A DNA stretch of 64,000 nucleotides. Source: Candidatus Omnitrophota bacterium. Lineage in GTDB: Bacteria > Omnitrophota > Gorgyraeia > JAUYCX01. Position numbers and translations under genes: made by a program. Position 1 is the first letter of the stretch. Each line of letters starts with the position of its first letter. Below, piece after piece: positions 21,197 to 30,350 of the stretch. The notes below the pieces were generated by a model. That model saw only the letters and a list, made by a program, of their open reading frames with translations. It made no database searches and had not been told where the DNA came from. Location of the stretch: NCBI GenBank assembly GCA_030692045.1, contig JAUYCX010000037.1:62001-126000 (forward strand). Reading direction: 5' to 3'.

Positions 21197-21231
21197 GCGG
21201 AGTCCTGAGCGAGTGAAGCGAGTCGAAGGAA
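21180..21231. repeat. GCGA-rich REP-like repeat at the ilvC end
   Basis: The stretch GAGTCCTGAGCGAGTGAAGCGAGTCGAAGGA is an imperfect palindrome (TCCT...AGGA; GAGCGAG/GAAGCGAG units) of a kind common in bacterial spacers. It overlaps the last codons of ilvC. Confidence 0.5.
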
Positions 21232-21253
21232 AGAAATAAGTAAAAAGGAAAAA

Positions 21254-21349
21254 GTGGATAAAATAATCATTTTCGACACAACCTTAAGAGACAGAGAGCA
21301 GGCACCACGCGTAACTTTAGATGTCAATTCAAAGAATTATAAACAATAG
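21254..21349 (+). pseudogene. Relic of the 5' end of a leuA-like gene
   Basis: From GTG 21254 the frame reads [18 protein letters not shown], nearly the same as the start of LeuA at 21938 ([18 protein letters not shown]), then loses similarity and stops at 21349 after 31 residues. Most base differences from the real leuA are at synonymous third positions, so this is not a fresh direct duplication; it looks like the remnant of a diverged paralogue (isopropylmalate/citramalate/homocitrate synthase family) or an old copy. The Gly of the conserved RDGEQ motif is Arg here. Confidence 0.75.
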
Positions 21350-21367
21350 AAAATAAAAAGGTATAGC

Positions 21368-21928
21368 ATGAATAAAGTATGGAGGTTTTTTAATTTAGGG
21401 GGGATAATAGGTTCTGTAATTGCATATCTACTTTATTTGTTGTTAACCCTCATGTTCGCAGGTGGGGCTAAATTTTTCTTTTGTGAAATTGGGGGTATTA
21501 TTCTTTTAATAATAGGATTTCTTCCGGCTATTCTAACAGGATTTATTCCTTATGGACTATTAGGTATTTTAACATTATTTATCATTAGGAAATATTCAGC
21601 GATTGTATCTTTAAAAAAGTTAAGATTATATTTGATATTTTTAGGATTGGTTTATCCTTTAGTCTTAACAGTAGTTTATGCTTTTGGGCTTACGCTTCTT
21701 GGCCTCGTTAGATCCACTATAACCTTAAATGAAGCACTTTCAGCTAGTGTTAGTATTACTAAATATATGTTTTCAATGAATGGAGGTTCAGGTGGTTTTA
21801 TACCATCTTTTCCCAATTTGTTTAATATGCTTATTTTTTTGACTTCCGGGATGAGCGTATCTCTTATTTTGTTAAATGTATTCATAAGGGAAAACAAGAA
21901 TAATGCGTCAACCACAAATTCTCATTAA
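21368..21928 (+). CDS. Hypothetical multi-spanning membrane protein
   Basis: Not recognised. The 186-residue product is very hydrophobic, with about five membrane segments (roughly 10-31, 39-58, 60-73, 84-110, 147-168) and a short polar tail. A loop with GGSGGFIPSFPN lies before the last segment. It sits between the leuA relic and leuA, so it may have entered the ilv-leu run together with the event that left the relic. No clear Shine-Dalgarno beyond AAAGG about 12 bases upstream of the ATG. Confidence 0.6.
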   Translation: MNKVWRFFNLGGIIGSVIAYLLYLLLTLMFAGGAKFFFCEIGGIILLIIGFLPAILTGFIPYGLLGILTLFIIRKYSAIVSLKKLRLYLIFLGLVYPLVLTVVYAFGLTLLGLVRSTITLNEALSASVSITKYMFSMNGGSGGFIPSFPNLFNMLIFLTSGMSVSLILLNVFIRENKNNASTTNSH

Positions 21929-21937
21929 GTATAAACT

Positions 21938-23467
21938 ATGGACAAAATAATCATATTTGATACAACTCTTAGAGACGGCGAGCAGGCTCCGGGCGCAAGC
22001 CTCAATGCCAAGGAAAAATTAGAGATTGCGCAGGCTCTGGTGCGTTTAGGCGTGGATATTATTGAGGCAGGTTTTCCAGTTTCTTCAAAAGGGGATTTCG
22101 AGGCAGTAAAATTGGTTGCCTCTAAAATTAAAGCTGCCTCGGTTTGCGCCTTAGCTCGCGCCATAAAAAAGGATATTGATTGTGCTTACAATGCTATAAA
22201 AAATTCAGCACATCCGCGAATTCATGTATTTTTGGCAACCTCTAAAATACATATGCAATATAAACTTCAAAAAGCCGAAGATGAGATTTTGCGCTTAGCA
22301 GTTGAATCTGTAAAATATGCCAAGAAATACTGCTCTGATATTGAGTTTTCGCCTGAAGATGCTTCACGCACAGAAAAAGAATTTCTTTACCAGGTTTTAG
22401 AGGCAGTAATTGAGGCAGGGGCATTGACTTTAAACATTCCTGATACAGTTGGTTACGCAGAACCCGAAGAATTTGGAAGTTTAATTAAGGGGATAATAGA
22501 AAATGTAGCAAATATTAATAAAGCCATAATTTCTGTACATTGCCATAATGACTTAGGCTTAGCAGTGGCTAATTCTTTATTAGCAGTAAAAAATGGCGCC
22601 AGGCAGGTTGAGTGCACAATTAATGGCATCGGCGAAAGAGCTGGTAATGCCTCAATGGAAGAAATCGTAATGGCAATTAGAACGCGCAAGGATTTATTTG
22701 GGTTTACCACTTCCATTAACACTAAAGAAATATTTAAAGCCAGCAGATTGGTGAGCAAATTAACTGGATTTGTGGTTGCGCCCAACAAAGCAATTGTGGG
22801 TGTAAATGCCTTTAGACACGAGGCAGGTATTCATCAGGATGGAATTTTAAAGAAGCGTCAAACCTACGAAATTATTAAACCCGAGGATGTTGGTTTTTAT
22901 GGTCAAGGTTTGGTTTTAGGAAAACATTCTGGAAGGCATGCCTTTAAACAAAGATTAATTGCCTTAGGAATTAAATTAAAAGAGAACGAAACGCAAAGAG
23001 CCTTTGAGCGTTTTAAAATGGTTGCTGACAAGAAAAAAGAGGTTTACGACGAGGATTTAATTGCAATTATTGATGAGGAATTAAAAACTGCCAAAGAGAT
23101 TTGGCAGTTAGAGGAGTTAACTATTACCAGCGGCACTAAGATTACACCTTTTGCAACTGTAAAGATTAAGTCAAAAACTAAATCTTATACTAACAGCTCA
23201 TCTGGTGATGGACCAGTAGATGCCTGCTACAAGGCAATTGATAAGATTACTAAGATTAAAGGTGAGCTTATGGATTATTCAATTCAGTCAGTGACAAAAG
23301 GAAAAGATGCCTTAGGCGAGGTAAACGTTAAAGTAAAACTTAAAGGCAAGGAATTTAGCACTCGCGCCTCAAGCACAGATATTTTGGAAGCATCTGCCAA
23401 GGCATACATAAATGCAATCAACAAATTTCTCTCCCAGCCAAAAGCTCATCAGAGCCTGACCTTATAA
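21938..23467 (+). CDS. leuA: 2-isopropylmalate synthase
   Basis: First step of leucine synthesis: acetyl-CoA plus 2-ketoisovalerate. N-terminal TIM barrel with [16 protein letters not shown], the metal-binding [14 protein letters not shown] and the [10 protein letters not shown] loop; [11 protein letters not shown]-like [14 protein letters not shown] follows. The C-terminal regulatory domain (about 385-509) includes [14 protein letters not shown]. Length 509 fits full leucine-regulated enzymes. Four bases separate it from aroE. Confidence 0.95.
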   Translation: MDKIIIFDTTLRDGEQAPGASLNAKEKLEIAQALVRLGVDIIEAGFPVSSKGDFEAVKLVASKIKAASVCALARAIKKDIDCAYNAIKNSAHPRIHVFLATSKIHMQYKLQKAEDEILRLAVESVKYAKKYCSDIEFSPEDASRTEKEFLYQVLEAVIEAGALTLNIPDTVGYAEPEEFGSLIKGIIENVANINKAIISVHCHNDLGLAVANSLLAVKNGARQVECTINGIGERAGNASMEEIVMAIRTRKDLFGFTTSINTKEIFKASRLVSKLTGFVVAPNKAIVGVNAFRHEAGIHQDGILKKRQTYEIIKPEDVGFYGQGLVLGKHSGRHAFKQRLIALGIKLKENETQRAFERFKMVADKKKEVYDEDLIAIIDEELKTAKEIWQLEELTITSGTKITPFATVKIKSKTKSYTNSSSGDGPVDACYKAIDKITKIKGELMDYSIQSVTKGKDALGEVNVKVKLKGKEFSTRASSTDILEASAKAYINAINKFLSQPKAHQSLTL

Positions 23468-23470
23468 TAG

Positions 23471-24322
23471 ATGTTTAGAAAGTCTCCCCAAAAAATTTAT
23501 GGCTTACTTGGCTTTCCGGCTAAACACAGCCTCTCAGCAATAATGCACAATGCTGCATTCAAGGCATTAAAGATTAATGCTGAGTATAAATTATTTGAGG
23601 TTGAGTCTAATGATTTTGTTGATTTCTTAAACAGTTTAGAAGAGCAGAATATATTTGGTTTAAATATTACCATTCCTTATAAAGAGAGGATAATGGATTT
23701 TGTTTCTCTTAGTTTTGAGGCGAATTACCTTAAAAGAATTGGGGCAGTTAACACAATAGTAAATAAAGAGGGCATTTGGAGGGGCTTTAATACGGATATT
23801 CCTGGTTTTGAAAAACATTTAAAAGAAAATTTCGAACCTGCTGGTAAGAATGTTGCTGTACTTGGCGCAGGCGGAGCAGCGCGCGCAGTTTGTTATGTTT
23901 TAGCCAAATCTAATGCAGAAAGAATTGCGATTTTTGACATTGATAAAGTAAAAGCGCAAATTGTTTCGAACATGATAAAAAGTTTATTTGATTTTAACAT
24001 TTTTCCTCTGGAAAAAATTGAGGAATTAGATTTAAGAAATAAAGATTTATTGGTAAATGCCACACCCCTGGGTTTAAATGAAAATGACCCATTTCCTATA
24101 AAAGAGGAATGGCTACACAAAGATTTATTTGTTTATGACCTGATTTATAATCCGCCTGAAACACAGTTATTAGCCATTGCCAAAAAAATTGGCGCTAAAA
24201 CCTCTAATGGCTTAGGCATGCTTTTATATCAGGGAATGCTTTCCTTTGAAATCTGGACTGGAAAACCAGCGCCCCGAGAGGCGATGGAGGGGGCGCTGTT
24301 AGAAGCATTGCATATAAAATGA
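23471..24322 (+). CDS. aroE: Shikimate dehydrogenase
   Basis: NADP-dependent reduction of dehydroshikimate. Motifs: YGLLGFPAKHSLSAIMHNAAF (shikimate binding), LNITIPYKERIMDF (catalytic Lys), GAVNTIVN, then the nucleotide-binding VLGAGGAARAVCYVL and VNATPLGLN. Length 283 fits. Together with aroC and aroK downstream it gives three shikimate-pathway genes. The stop codon TGA overlaps the beginning of an inverted-repeat element (ATGAGG). Confidence 0.95.
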   Translation: MFRKSPQKIYGLLGFPAKHSLSAIMHNAAFKALKINAEYKLFEVESNDFVDFLNSLEEQNIFGLNITIPYKERIMDFVSLSFEANYLKRIGAVNTIVNKEGIWRGFNTDIPGFEKHLKENFEPAGKNVAVLGAGGAARAVCYVLAKSNAERIAIFDIDKVKAQIVSNMIKSLFDFNIFPLEKIEELDLRNKDLLVNATPLGLNENDPFPIKEEWLHKDLFVYDLIYNPPETQLLAIAKKIGAKTSNGLGMLLYQGMLSFEIWTGKPAPREAMEGALLEALHIK

Positions 24323-24525
24323 GGTTTATGCTGTTTTTTACGGGTTCTGTCTTGGTTTGTTTCTCGACGCACCGCTCGCCCCGCCCCAGCGTGGCGGGGC
24401 TTCGCTCGGAGAAAATTTTCGCTCTGCCAAACTTTTATTATGAGGGGCATCCATGCCCGCTCAAATTTTCTACGTGCGTCTCGAAACTAAACCAAGCCAC
24501 CCGCAAACCGAAGTAAACGGCAAAG
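24320..24525. repeat. Long imperfect inverted repeat with nested hairpins
   Basis: Left CTTGGTTTgTTTCtCGACGCAC corresponds to the complement of right GTGCGTCTCGAAACTAAACCAAG; GAGAAAATTT on the left pairs with AAATTTTCTAC on the right. The left arm contains a strong extra hairpin, CCCCGCC with GGCGGGG, and the centre contains GGGCATCCATGCCC. No gene is supported in 24323-24656. Layout resembles the composite elements elsewhere: long-range stem, extra hairpin in an arm, and an ATGAGG left edge on the upstream stop codon. Confidence 0.65.
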
Positions 24526-24618
24526 AATTTAGTGCTGGAGAAGTTCGACAGCGAGCCAAATTGTCAAAGAGAATGATTTAGAGTCAATTTCAAACTCATT
24601 TTATTTTTGTTAATTCTA

Positions 24619-24647
24619 TTGAGCACGCAGATAAAAAATGCTAAAAT
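24619..24647 (+). promoter_or_regulatory. Sigma-70-like promoter for prepilin peptidase gene
   Basis: TTGAGC (24619-24624), a 17-base spacer and TAAAAT (24642-24647). The expected transcription start would be only a few bases before the ATG at 24657, so the message may have almost no leader. Confidence 0.55.
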
Positions 24648-24656
24648 TATCCCAAT

Positions 24657-25448
24657 ATGAATGACTTGTTTATAAAAATCCTGGTCTTCCTCTTCGGCTC
24701 AATGGTAGGCAGTTTCTTAAATGTCTGTATTTACAGAATGCCCAAGGAAGAGTCAATTGTTAAGCCCGGCTCACACTGTCCCAATTGCAGTGCTGTTATT
24801 TATTGGTTCGATAATATTCCCATTTTAAGTTATATAATTCTAATGGGGCGCTGCAGGTTTTGCAAAAAACCAATTTCTCCTGGCTATCCAATTGTAGAGC
24901 TTTTAACTGCAATTACATTTTTGGTATTCTATAATTATTTTGGGCTAACGTTTAAATTATTTGTGTATTTATTATTTGTTTCTGGCTTAATTGTGGCAAC
25001 CTTTGTGGACATTGCTCATCGAATTATTCCTGATGAAATTAGTATTGGCGGAATTATTGTAGGATTTATTTTAAGTATAATGTTTCCTCATATACAAAAT
25101 ACAACTTCACATTTTTGGGGGGGCGTTGAGTCTCTATTAGGCATTTTAATTGGCGGGGTTTCTATTTATTTAACCGGAATAATTGGCGATTGGATATTTA
25201 AGAAGGAATCTATGGGTGGAGGGGATGTAAAATTATTGGCAATGATTGGCGCATTTTTAGGCTGGCGCATTGCATTATTGACATTTTTTTTAGCGCCTTT
25301 GTTTGGAGCGGTTGTGGGGATAATTGTTAAGATAAAAACCAAACAGAGCCTTATTCCTTATGGACCGTTTCTTTCTTTAGCAGCAGTTATTTCGTTATTT
25401 TATTATCAGGAAGTAATTAACTGGATTTTTGGATACTATCGATATTAA
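24657..25448 (+). CDS. pilD: Type IV prepilin peptidase (leader peptidase/methyltransferase)
   Basis: Inner-membrane aspartyl protease that trims type IV pilin or type II secretion pseudopilin leaders and methylates the new N-terminus. It has the cytoplasmic zinc loop with two CxxC pairs (C41/C44, C66/C69) and the two catalytic aspartates: D118 in VDIAHRIIPDE and D190 in MGGGDVKLLAMIGA. About seven or eight membrane segments; length 263 is normal. Implies pilins or a type II system elsewhere in the genome. No other pilus gene is nearby, and it appears to be transcribed alone. Confidence 0.93.
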   Translation: MNDLFIKILVFLFGSMVGSFLNVCIYRMPKEESIVKPGSHCPNCSAVIYWFDNIPILSYIILMGRCRFCKKPISPGYPIVELLTAITFLVFYNYFGLTFKLFVYLLFVSGLIVATFVDIAHRIIPDEISIGGIIVGFILSIMFPHIQNTTSHFWGGVESLLGILIGGVSIYLTGIIGDWIFKKESMGGGDVKLLAMIGAFLGWRIALLTFFLAPLFGAVVGIIVKIKTKQSLIPYGPFLSLAAVISLFYYQEVINWIFGYYRY

Positions 25449-25454
25449 AAGACT

Positions 25455-25572
25455 GTTGAAAATTAATCTTGGACACGGATTACACGGATAAAAAGAGCGG
25501 ATTTTACAGATAAAAATCCGTGAAATCCGTAAGAAATCCGTGAAAATCCGTGTTTAAAAGTTATTATTCAAC
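25455..25572. repeat. ACACGGAT/ATCCGTGT palindromic repeat, copy 4
   Basis: Outer arms GTTGAA and TTCAAC; inside, ACACGGATTACACGGAT on the left faces AATCCGTGAAAATCCGTGT on the right. It fills the junction between the prepilin peptidase gene and aroC. Confidence 0.75.
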
Positions 25573-25597
25573 ACTCTAATATTAACGGGGGTGTTAG

Positions 25598-26638
25598 ATG
25601 TTAAGATATTTAACTTCTGGCGAATCACATGGTAAATGTGTTTTGGCAATATTAGAAGGCATGCCAGCTGGTCTAAAAATCAATGTAGATAAGATTAATT
25701 TGGAGTTAAAGCGTAGACAAAAAGGTTATGGCAGGGGTCCCAGAATGCAAATTGAGCCAGATAGGGCAGAAATTTTATCCGGCACAAGGCGAGGCATAAC
25801 AATTGGTAGCCCAATTGCTCTAAAGATTGATAATAAAGATAATTCTATTGAAGAATTACCTTCTGTAAGTTGCCCTCGTCCAGGTCACGCAGATTTAGCT
25901 GGTTGTCTAAAATATGGATTTGATGATATCCGCAATGTCTTAGAACGCGCCTCTGCCAGAGATACTGCCAGTCGATCGGCTATAGGTGCGGTGTGCAAGA
26001 TTTTTTTGGCTGAATTTGATATTGAAATTTTAAGCAAGGTTATTATGATAGGCAATGAAACAAATTCAGCTAAAATCAAAAACAAGATTGATGAGGCAAT
26101 TAAGAAAAAGGATACCTTAGGTGGAATTTTTGAGCTGATTGCAAAAAATGTTCCCGTGGGTTTAGGTAGTTATGTGCAACCCCACAGAAGGTTAGATAGT
26201 AAAATTGCCGCAGGCTTAATTTCCATTCCCGGAATTAAGGCAGTGGAATTTGGAATGGGTTTTGCTTGTGCCTCTAAATTTGGCTCAGAGGTTCATGATG
26301 CAATCTTTTTCTCAAAACAAAAAGGTTTTTTCAGGAAAACCAACAATGCCGGAGGTCTTGAAGGCGGCATAAGTAATGGAGAGCCTTTAGTTGTAAGATG
26401 CTGTATGAAGCCAATTTCCACGTTGTTAAATCCCTTGCCATCCGTAGATATTCTAACCAAAAGAGAAACCAAGGCAACTGTTGAGCGCTCTGATATCTGT
26501 GTTGTAGAAGCAGCAGGTGTTGTGGCAGAGGCAGTTTTAGCCTTTGAGATAACCTCTGCTATGTTAGAAAAGTTTGGAGGAGATAGCCTAAAAGAGATTA
26601 AGCGAAATTTCCAAGCCTTTAAGTCAAGCGCATTATAA
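25598..26638 (+). CDS. aroC: Chorismate synthase
   Basis: Last step of the shikimate pathway, FMN-dependent. Starts MLRYLTSGESHGKCVLAILEGMPAGL with the conserved GESHG; RRQKGYGRGPRMQIE, RPGHADLAGCLKYG and RASARDTASRSAIGA are further signatures, and GGLEGGISNGEPLVVR is present. Length 346 fits. A terminator-like hairpin follows the stop. Confidence 0.97.
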   Translation: MLRYLTSGESHGKCVLAILEGMPAGLKINVDKINLELKRRQKGYGRGPRMQIEPDRAEILSGTRRGITIGSPIALKIDNKDNSIEELPSVSCPRPGHADLAGCLKYGFDDIRNVLERASARDTASRSAIGAVCKIFLAEFDIEILSKVIMIGNETNSAKIKNKIDEAIKKKDTLGGIFELIAKNVPVGLGSYVQPHRRLDSKIAAGLISIPGIKAVEFGMGFACASKFGSEVHDAIFFSKQKGFFRKTNNAGGLEGGISNGEPLVVRCCMKPISTLLNPLPSVDILTKRETKATVERSDICVVEAAGVVAEAVLAFEITSAMLEKFGGDSLKEIKRNFQAFKSSAL

Positions 26639-26659
26639 GTATTTATAAATTATAAAGTT

Positions 26660-26696
26660 ATAGCCCAGATAGATAATTTGCTTTTATCTGGGCTAT
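26660..26696 (+). terminator. Terminator-like hairpin after aroC
   Basis: Perfect 12 bp stem ATAGCCCAGATA / TATCTGGGCTAT around a 13-base loop, 21 bases after the aroC stop, followed by ATTCTTTG, a weak T-tract. It separates aroC from the promoter of aroK. Confidence 0.6.
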
Positions 26697-26709
26697 ATTC
26701 TTTGTAAGA

Positions 26710-26738
26710 TTGACAGTTTTGGGCTTATATGTTAAAAT
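26710..26738 (+). promoter_or_regulatory. Sigma-70-like promoter for aroK operon
   Basis: Consensus -35 TTGACA (26710-26715), 17-base spacer, -10 TAAAAT (26733-26738), 21 bases ahead of the aroK ATG. It lies right after the hairpin that ends the aroC unit. Confidence 0.75.
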
Positions 26739-26759
26739 TTACCCCGTTAGGTAAGAAGA

Positions 26760-27272
26760 ATGAAGAGTGAAAAAAACATCTCCTTAATTGGTTTTATGGG
26801 AGCAGGTAAGACAGTTGTAGGCAAAGAACTGGCTAATCAGCTAAATTTAGAATTTGTAGATTTGGACAGCCTAATAGAGGCAAGAGAAAAAATGCCAATT
26901 AGTGAAATATTTGCCAAAGAGGGTGAGCCATATTTTCGCAAGCTCGAGAAGGAAATGGTTAATAAAGTTTGCCAGAGTCAAGGTGTTGTAATTGCTTGCG
27001 GAGGCGGAGTTGTTTTAGATAAGGAAAATTTGCAAAATCTAAAACAAAATTCTAGGCTTATTTATCTAAAGGCATCCGCAGAAGTTATCTTTGAAAGAAC
27101 AAAAAACCAAACACACCGGCCTTTATTGGATGTGGAAAAGCCAAAAGTAAGGATTGCGCAGTTACTTAAGTTGCGTGAGCCATTCTATACCCAAGCAGAT
27201 TATACAATTGATACATCCAAGTTAGATGTTGATGAGGTAGTAAGCAAGATTCTTAAGATTTTAAAAGAATGA
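26760..27272 (+). CDS. aroK: Shikimate kinase
   Basis: Phosphorylates shikimate with ATP. Walker A GFMGAGKTVVGKELA near residues 11-25, FVDLDSLIEAREKMPISEIFAKEGEPYFRK (shikimate-binding Asp and Arg), the CGGGVV motif, and the lid/adenine segment TKNQTHRPLL. Length 170 fits. First gene of a unit whose members overlap: the ATGA junction with dprA is four bases. Confidence 0.95.
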   Translation: MKSEKNISLIGFMGAGKTVVGKELANQLNLEFVDLDSLIEAREKMPISEIFAKEGEPYFRKLEKEMVNKVCQSQGVVIACGGGVVLDKENLQNLKQNSRLIYLKASAEVIFERTKNQTHRPLLDVEKPKVRIAQLLKLREPFYTQADYTIDTSKLDVDEVVSKILKILKE

Positions 27273-28387
27273 CAGATTTAGAAAGTTTATTGATTTTGAA
27301 TTCGATTTCTCAACTGGGGAGCATCCGCATCAAAAAATTATTAGAGCATTTTGGCGAGACTAAGAAAATACTTTTAGCCACGCAAAAAGAGCTTTGCGCA
27401 GTTGAAGGGATAAGTTTGGCAGTTGCCCAGAATATCGTAAGCAGGAAAAACAAGCTGGATATTAAAAAAGAGTTAGATTTAGCCGATAAAAATGGTATTA
27501 AAATAATCAGTATTCAGGATAAAGACTATCCAGAAAATCTGAAGAATATTTATGACCCTCCCATAATTCTTTACATTAAGGGTCGGCTTTTAGAAAAGGA
27601 TATTTTTTCTATCGCAATTGTGGGTTCAAGGCGCGCTTCTATTTATGGAATAAGCACTGCAGAAAAATTTGCCTTTGAATTAGCACAATTAGGTATTACC
27701 ATTGTTTCTGGTATGGCGCGGGGCATTGACAGCGCTGCTCATCGAGGTAGCTTAAAGTCAAAAGGCAGAACAATTGCAGTTTTAGGAAGCGGCTTATTAA
27801 ATATTTATCCTCCTGAAAATAAGGAATTGTTTCAAGAGATTTGTGAAAATGGTTGTGTTATTTCAGAGTTTCCTTTAGAAACTAAGCCCCTTGCAGAAAA
27901 CTTTCCCAGAAGAAACCGTATCATAAGTGGTTTGTCTTTGGGTTTAATTGTAGTTGAGGCATCGCGTAATAGCGGAGCTCTTATCAGCGCCAATTTGGCT
28001 TTGGAACAAGGCAGAGAGGTTTTTGCTGTGCCGGGTAAGGTTGATAGTGTAAATTCTTTTGGAGTGCATACCCTTATAAAACAAGGAGCAAAACTTACTG
28101 CCTCAATTGATGATGTGTTAACAGAGTTAAAGCCGCATTTAACAGGCTTGATTAAAAGTTCTAAAAAATCTCAGCAAGAATTTAGTCCAAAGCCAAATTT
28201 AGAGCTTAACAAAGAGGAGACAATAGTTTGTGAGCTTATTAATGAAGATGCAAAATATATAGATGAGATAGTTGAAATGAGCAATTTATCAGTTACAAAG
28301 GTAATGTCCATTTTGACTAATTTGGAATTAAGGCACATTGTTAAGCAATTGCCAGGAAAATTATTTGTGAGGAAATCTAATGTCTAA
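27269..28387 (+). CDS. dprA: DNA processing protein DprA
   Basis: Loads RecA on incoming single-stranded DNA during natural transformation. An N-terminal helix-hairpin-helix region (about 1-70) is followed by the Rossmann-like DprA core with IVGSRRASIYG, IVSGMARGIDSAAHRGSLK, GSGLLNIYPPEN and FPRRNRIISGLS, and GALISANLALEQGREVFAVPG. A C-terminal winged-helix-like region (about 310-372) ends the protein. Overlaps topA by eight bases; dprA-topA is a common neighbour pair. Confidence 0.95.
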   Translation: MTDLESLLILNSISQLGSIRIKKLLEHFGETKKILLATQKELCAVEGISLAVAQNIVSRKNKLDIKKELDLADKNGIKIISIQDKDYPENLKNIYDPPIILYIKGRLLEKDIFSIAIVGSRRASIYGISTAEKFAFELAQLGITIVSGMARGIDSAAHRGSLKSKGRTIAVLGSGLLNIYPPENKELFQEICENGCVISEFPLETKPLAENFPRRNRIISGLSLGLIVVEASRNSGALISANLALEQGREVFAVPGKVDSVNSFGVHTLIKQGAKLTASIDDVLTELKPHLTGLIKSSKKSQQEFSPKPNLELNKEETIVCELINEDAKYIDEIVEMSNLSVTKVMSILTNLELRHIVKQLPGKLFVRKSNV

Positions 28388-30347
28388 ATCCTTAGTTATC
28401 GTAGAGTCGCCGGCAAAGGCAAAGACTATCAATAAAATTCTGGGAGATGATTTTGTGGTTGAGTCTTCTATGGGTCATATTGTGGATTTGCCTCAAAAGT
28501 CAATGGGCGTGGATTTAAAGGATAATTTTAAGCCCGAATACGAGGTGATTGCCAAAAAGAAGAAAATTCTCTCCCAGCTTAAGAAACAGGCAAAGGATAA
28601 AAAAAGGATTTATTTAGCTACAGACCCTGACAGAGAGGGTGAGGCAATCGGCTGGCATTTAAAGGAAAAGATTGGCGGTAAGGGTGAATTTTTGCGTGTA
28701 GTATTTCACGAAATAACCAAAGAGGCTGTTCTCGATGCATTTAAGAATCCTAAAGGCATTGATGCTAACAAAGTTAATGCCCAGACCGCGCGGCGCATTT
28801 TAGATAGGTTAGTTGGTTATCTTTTAAGCCCGCTTTTGTGGAAAAATGTGGGTTCTCGTTTAAGCGCTGGCCGTGTTCAGTCGGTTGTTCTTAGGCTTAT
28901 AGTTGAGCGGGAAAAGGCAATTAAAGCATTTATACCAGAGGAATATTGGCAGATTGAGGCAAAGTTAAAAAAGAAAGATAAAAAATTAATTTTCACTGCC
29001 AATTTGGAGAAGATTGACAAAAACAAATTTGAAATTAAGACTGAAGAAGTGGCTCATCAATTTCTTGGTGAAATAAAGCAAAATAAATTTATTGTTTCAG
29101 ACATTCAGGAAAGACAAATTAAACGCAATCCCCTGCCTCCTTTTATTACGAGTACACTTCAGCAAGAGGCATTTAACAAATTGAAATTCACGGCTAATAA
29201 GACGATGATGATTGCCCAGGCGCTTTACGAGGGCATAGAGTTAGGAAAGGAAGGCCCAGTTGGTCTAATTACTTATATGCGCACAGATTCTGTAAGAGTG
29301 GCTGAATCAGCTATCCAAGAAGCCAGGGATTTTATTTTAGAAAACTTCGGCAAAGATTATCTGCCCGAAACACCAAATTTTTACAAGTCCAAAAAAAGTG
29401 CCCAAGAGGCGCACGAGGCAATTAGGCCCACACTTTCAAAGCGTAAACCCGATTCAATAAAAGAATTCTTAACCCCTGAGCAATTTAAACTTTATGAACT
29501 TATCTGGAAAAGATTTTTAAGCAGCCAGATGGCGCAGGAGAAGATTTTATCCACCAAAATCCAGATAGAGGCTGGCAGATTTACATTTGGAGTAACTGGT
29601 TCAAAATTAATTTTTGAGGGATTTATGGCGCTTTATAAAACTGAAGAAGAAAAAGAAAGCCAGCTTCCTCCTTTTAGCTTGAAAGAAGAGTTGGATTTAA
29701 TTGAGTTAATTCCCAGTCAACATTTTACAAAACCACCGCCTCGGTTTTCTGATGCCTCGCTAGTTAAGGCTTTAGAGGAAGACGGTATTGGTAGGCCCAG
29801 CACTTACGCGCCCATCATTTCAAATATTGTGGCGCGTCATTATGTTTTTCGTCAAAGAGGATATTTTATTCCTTCGGAGTTGGGGGTTTTGATAACTGAG
29901 CTCTTAATTCAGTATTTTCCGAAAGTAATGGATATTGGTTTTACTGCTAAGATGGAAGAGGAGCTGGATAAAATTGAAGATGGCTTAATTATCTGGCAGG
30001 ATGTTTTAAATGAATTTTATCAGCCATTCCAGGCAGATTTAAGTTTTGCTAAGGAGCATATGAAGAAGACGCAAATTTTTGTGGATAAAACTTGTCCTGA
30101 ATGTGGCAAGACATTGGTGATAAAATGGGGCAGAAACGGCAGGTTTTTAAGCTGCTCTGGCTTTCCTGCTTGTCGCTATGCAGAATCTTTTTTAACTGGG
30201 GTAAAATGCCCGCAGACTAACTGTGGTGGAGAATTGGTTGAGAGGCGTTCCAAAAGGGGTGGTATATTTTTTGGCTGTAGTAATTATCCTAAATGCACAT
30301 TTATGACAAGAAATCTTCCCACGGAATCAAAACCAGCAGAGGCGTAA
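28380..30347 (+). CDS. topA: DNA topoisomerase I
   Basis: Type IA topoisomerase that relaxes negative supercoils. TOPRIM domain with E9 in IVESPAKAKTI and D82/D84/E86 in TDPDREGEAI; active-site tyrosine Y299 in GLITYMRTDSVR. The C-terminal part carries two zinc-ribbon modules (CPECGK...CSGFPACRY and CPQTNCGG...CSNYPKC). At 655 residues it is shorter than E. coli TopA, in the range of enzymes with two ribbons. Confidence 0.97.
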   Translation: MSKSLVIVESPAKAKTINKILGDDFVVESSMGHIVDLPQKSMGVDLKDNFKPEYEVIAKKKKILSQLKKQAKDKKRIYLATDPDREGEAIGWHLKEKIGGKGEFLRVVFHEITKEAVLDAFKNPKGIDANKVNAQTARRILDRLVGYLLSPLLWKNVGSRLSAGRVQSVVLRLIVEREKAIKAFIPEEYWQIEAKLKKKDKKLIFTANLEKIDKNKFEIKTEEVAHQFLGEIKQNKFIVSDIQERQIKRNPLPPFITSTLQQEAFNKLKFTANKTMMIAQALYEGIELGKEGPVGLITYMRTDSVRVAESAIQEARDFILENFGKDYLPETPNFYKSKKSAQEAHEAIRPTLSKRKPDSIKEFLTPEQFKLYELIWKRFLSSQMAQEKILSTKIQIEAGRFTFGVTGSKLIFEGFMALYKTEEEKESQLPPFSLKEELDLIELIPSQHFTKPPPRFSDASLVKALEEDGIGRPSTYAPIISNIVARHYVFRQRGYFIPSELGVLITELLIQYFPKVMDIGFTAKMEEELDKIEDGLIIWQDVLNEFYQPFQADLSFAKEHMKKTQIFVDKTCPECGKTLVIKWGRNGRFLSCSGFPACRYAESFLTGVKCPQTNCGGELVERRSKRGGIFFGCSNYPKCTFMTRNLPTESKPAEA

Positions 30348-30350
30348 GTT

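Noticed and set aside
21254-21937. Transposon insertion with target-site duplication of the leuA start
   Set aside because: The two copies differ at many synonymous positions and the duplicated stretch is about 54 bases, far longer than usual target duplications; no transposase is present.
24319-24516. Small open frame after aroE
   Set aside because: It is composed of the inverted-repeat element and overlaps the aroE stop; no protein signal.
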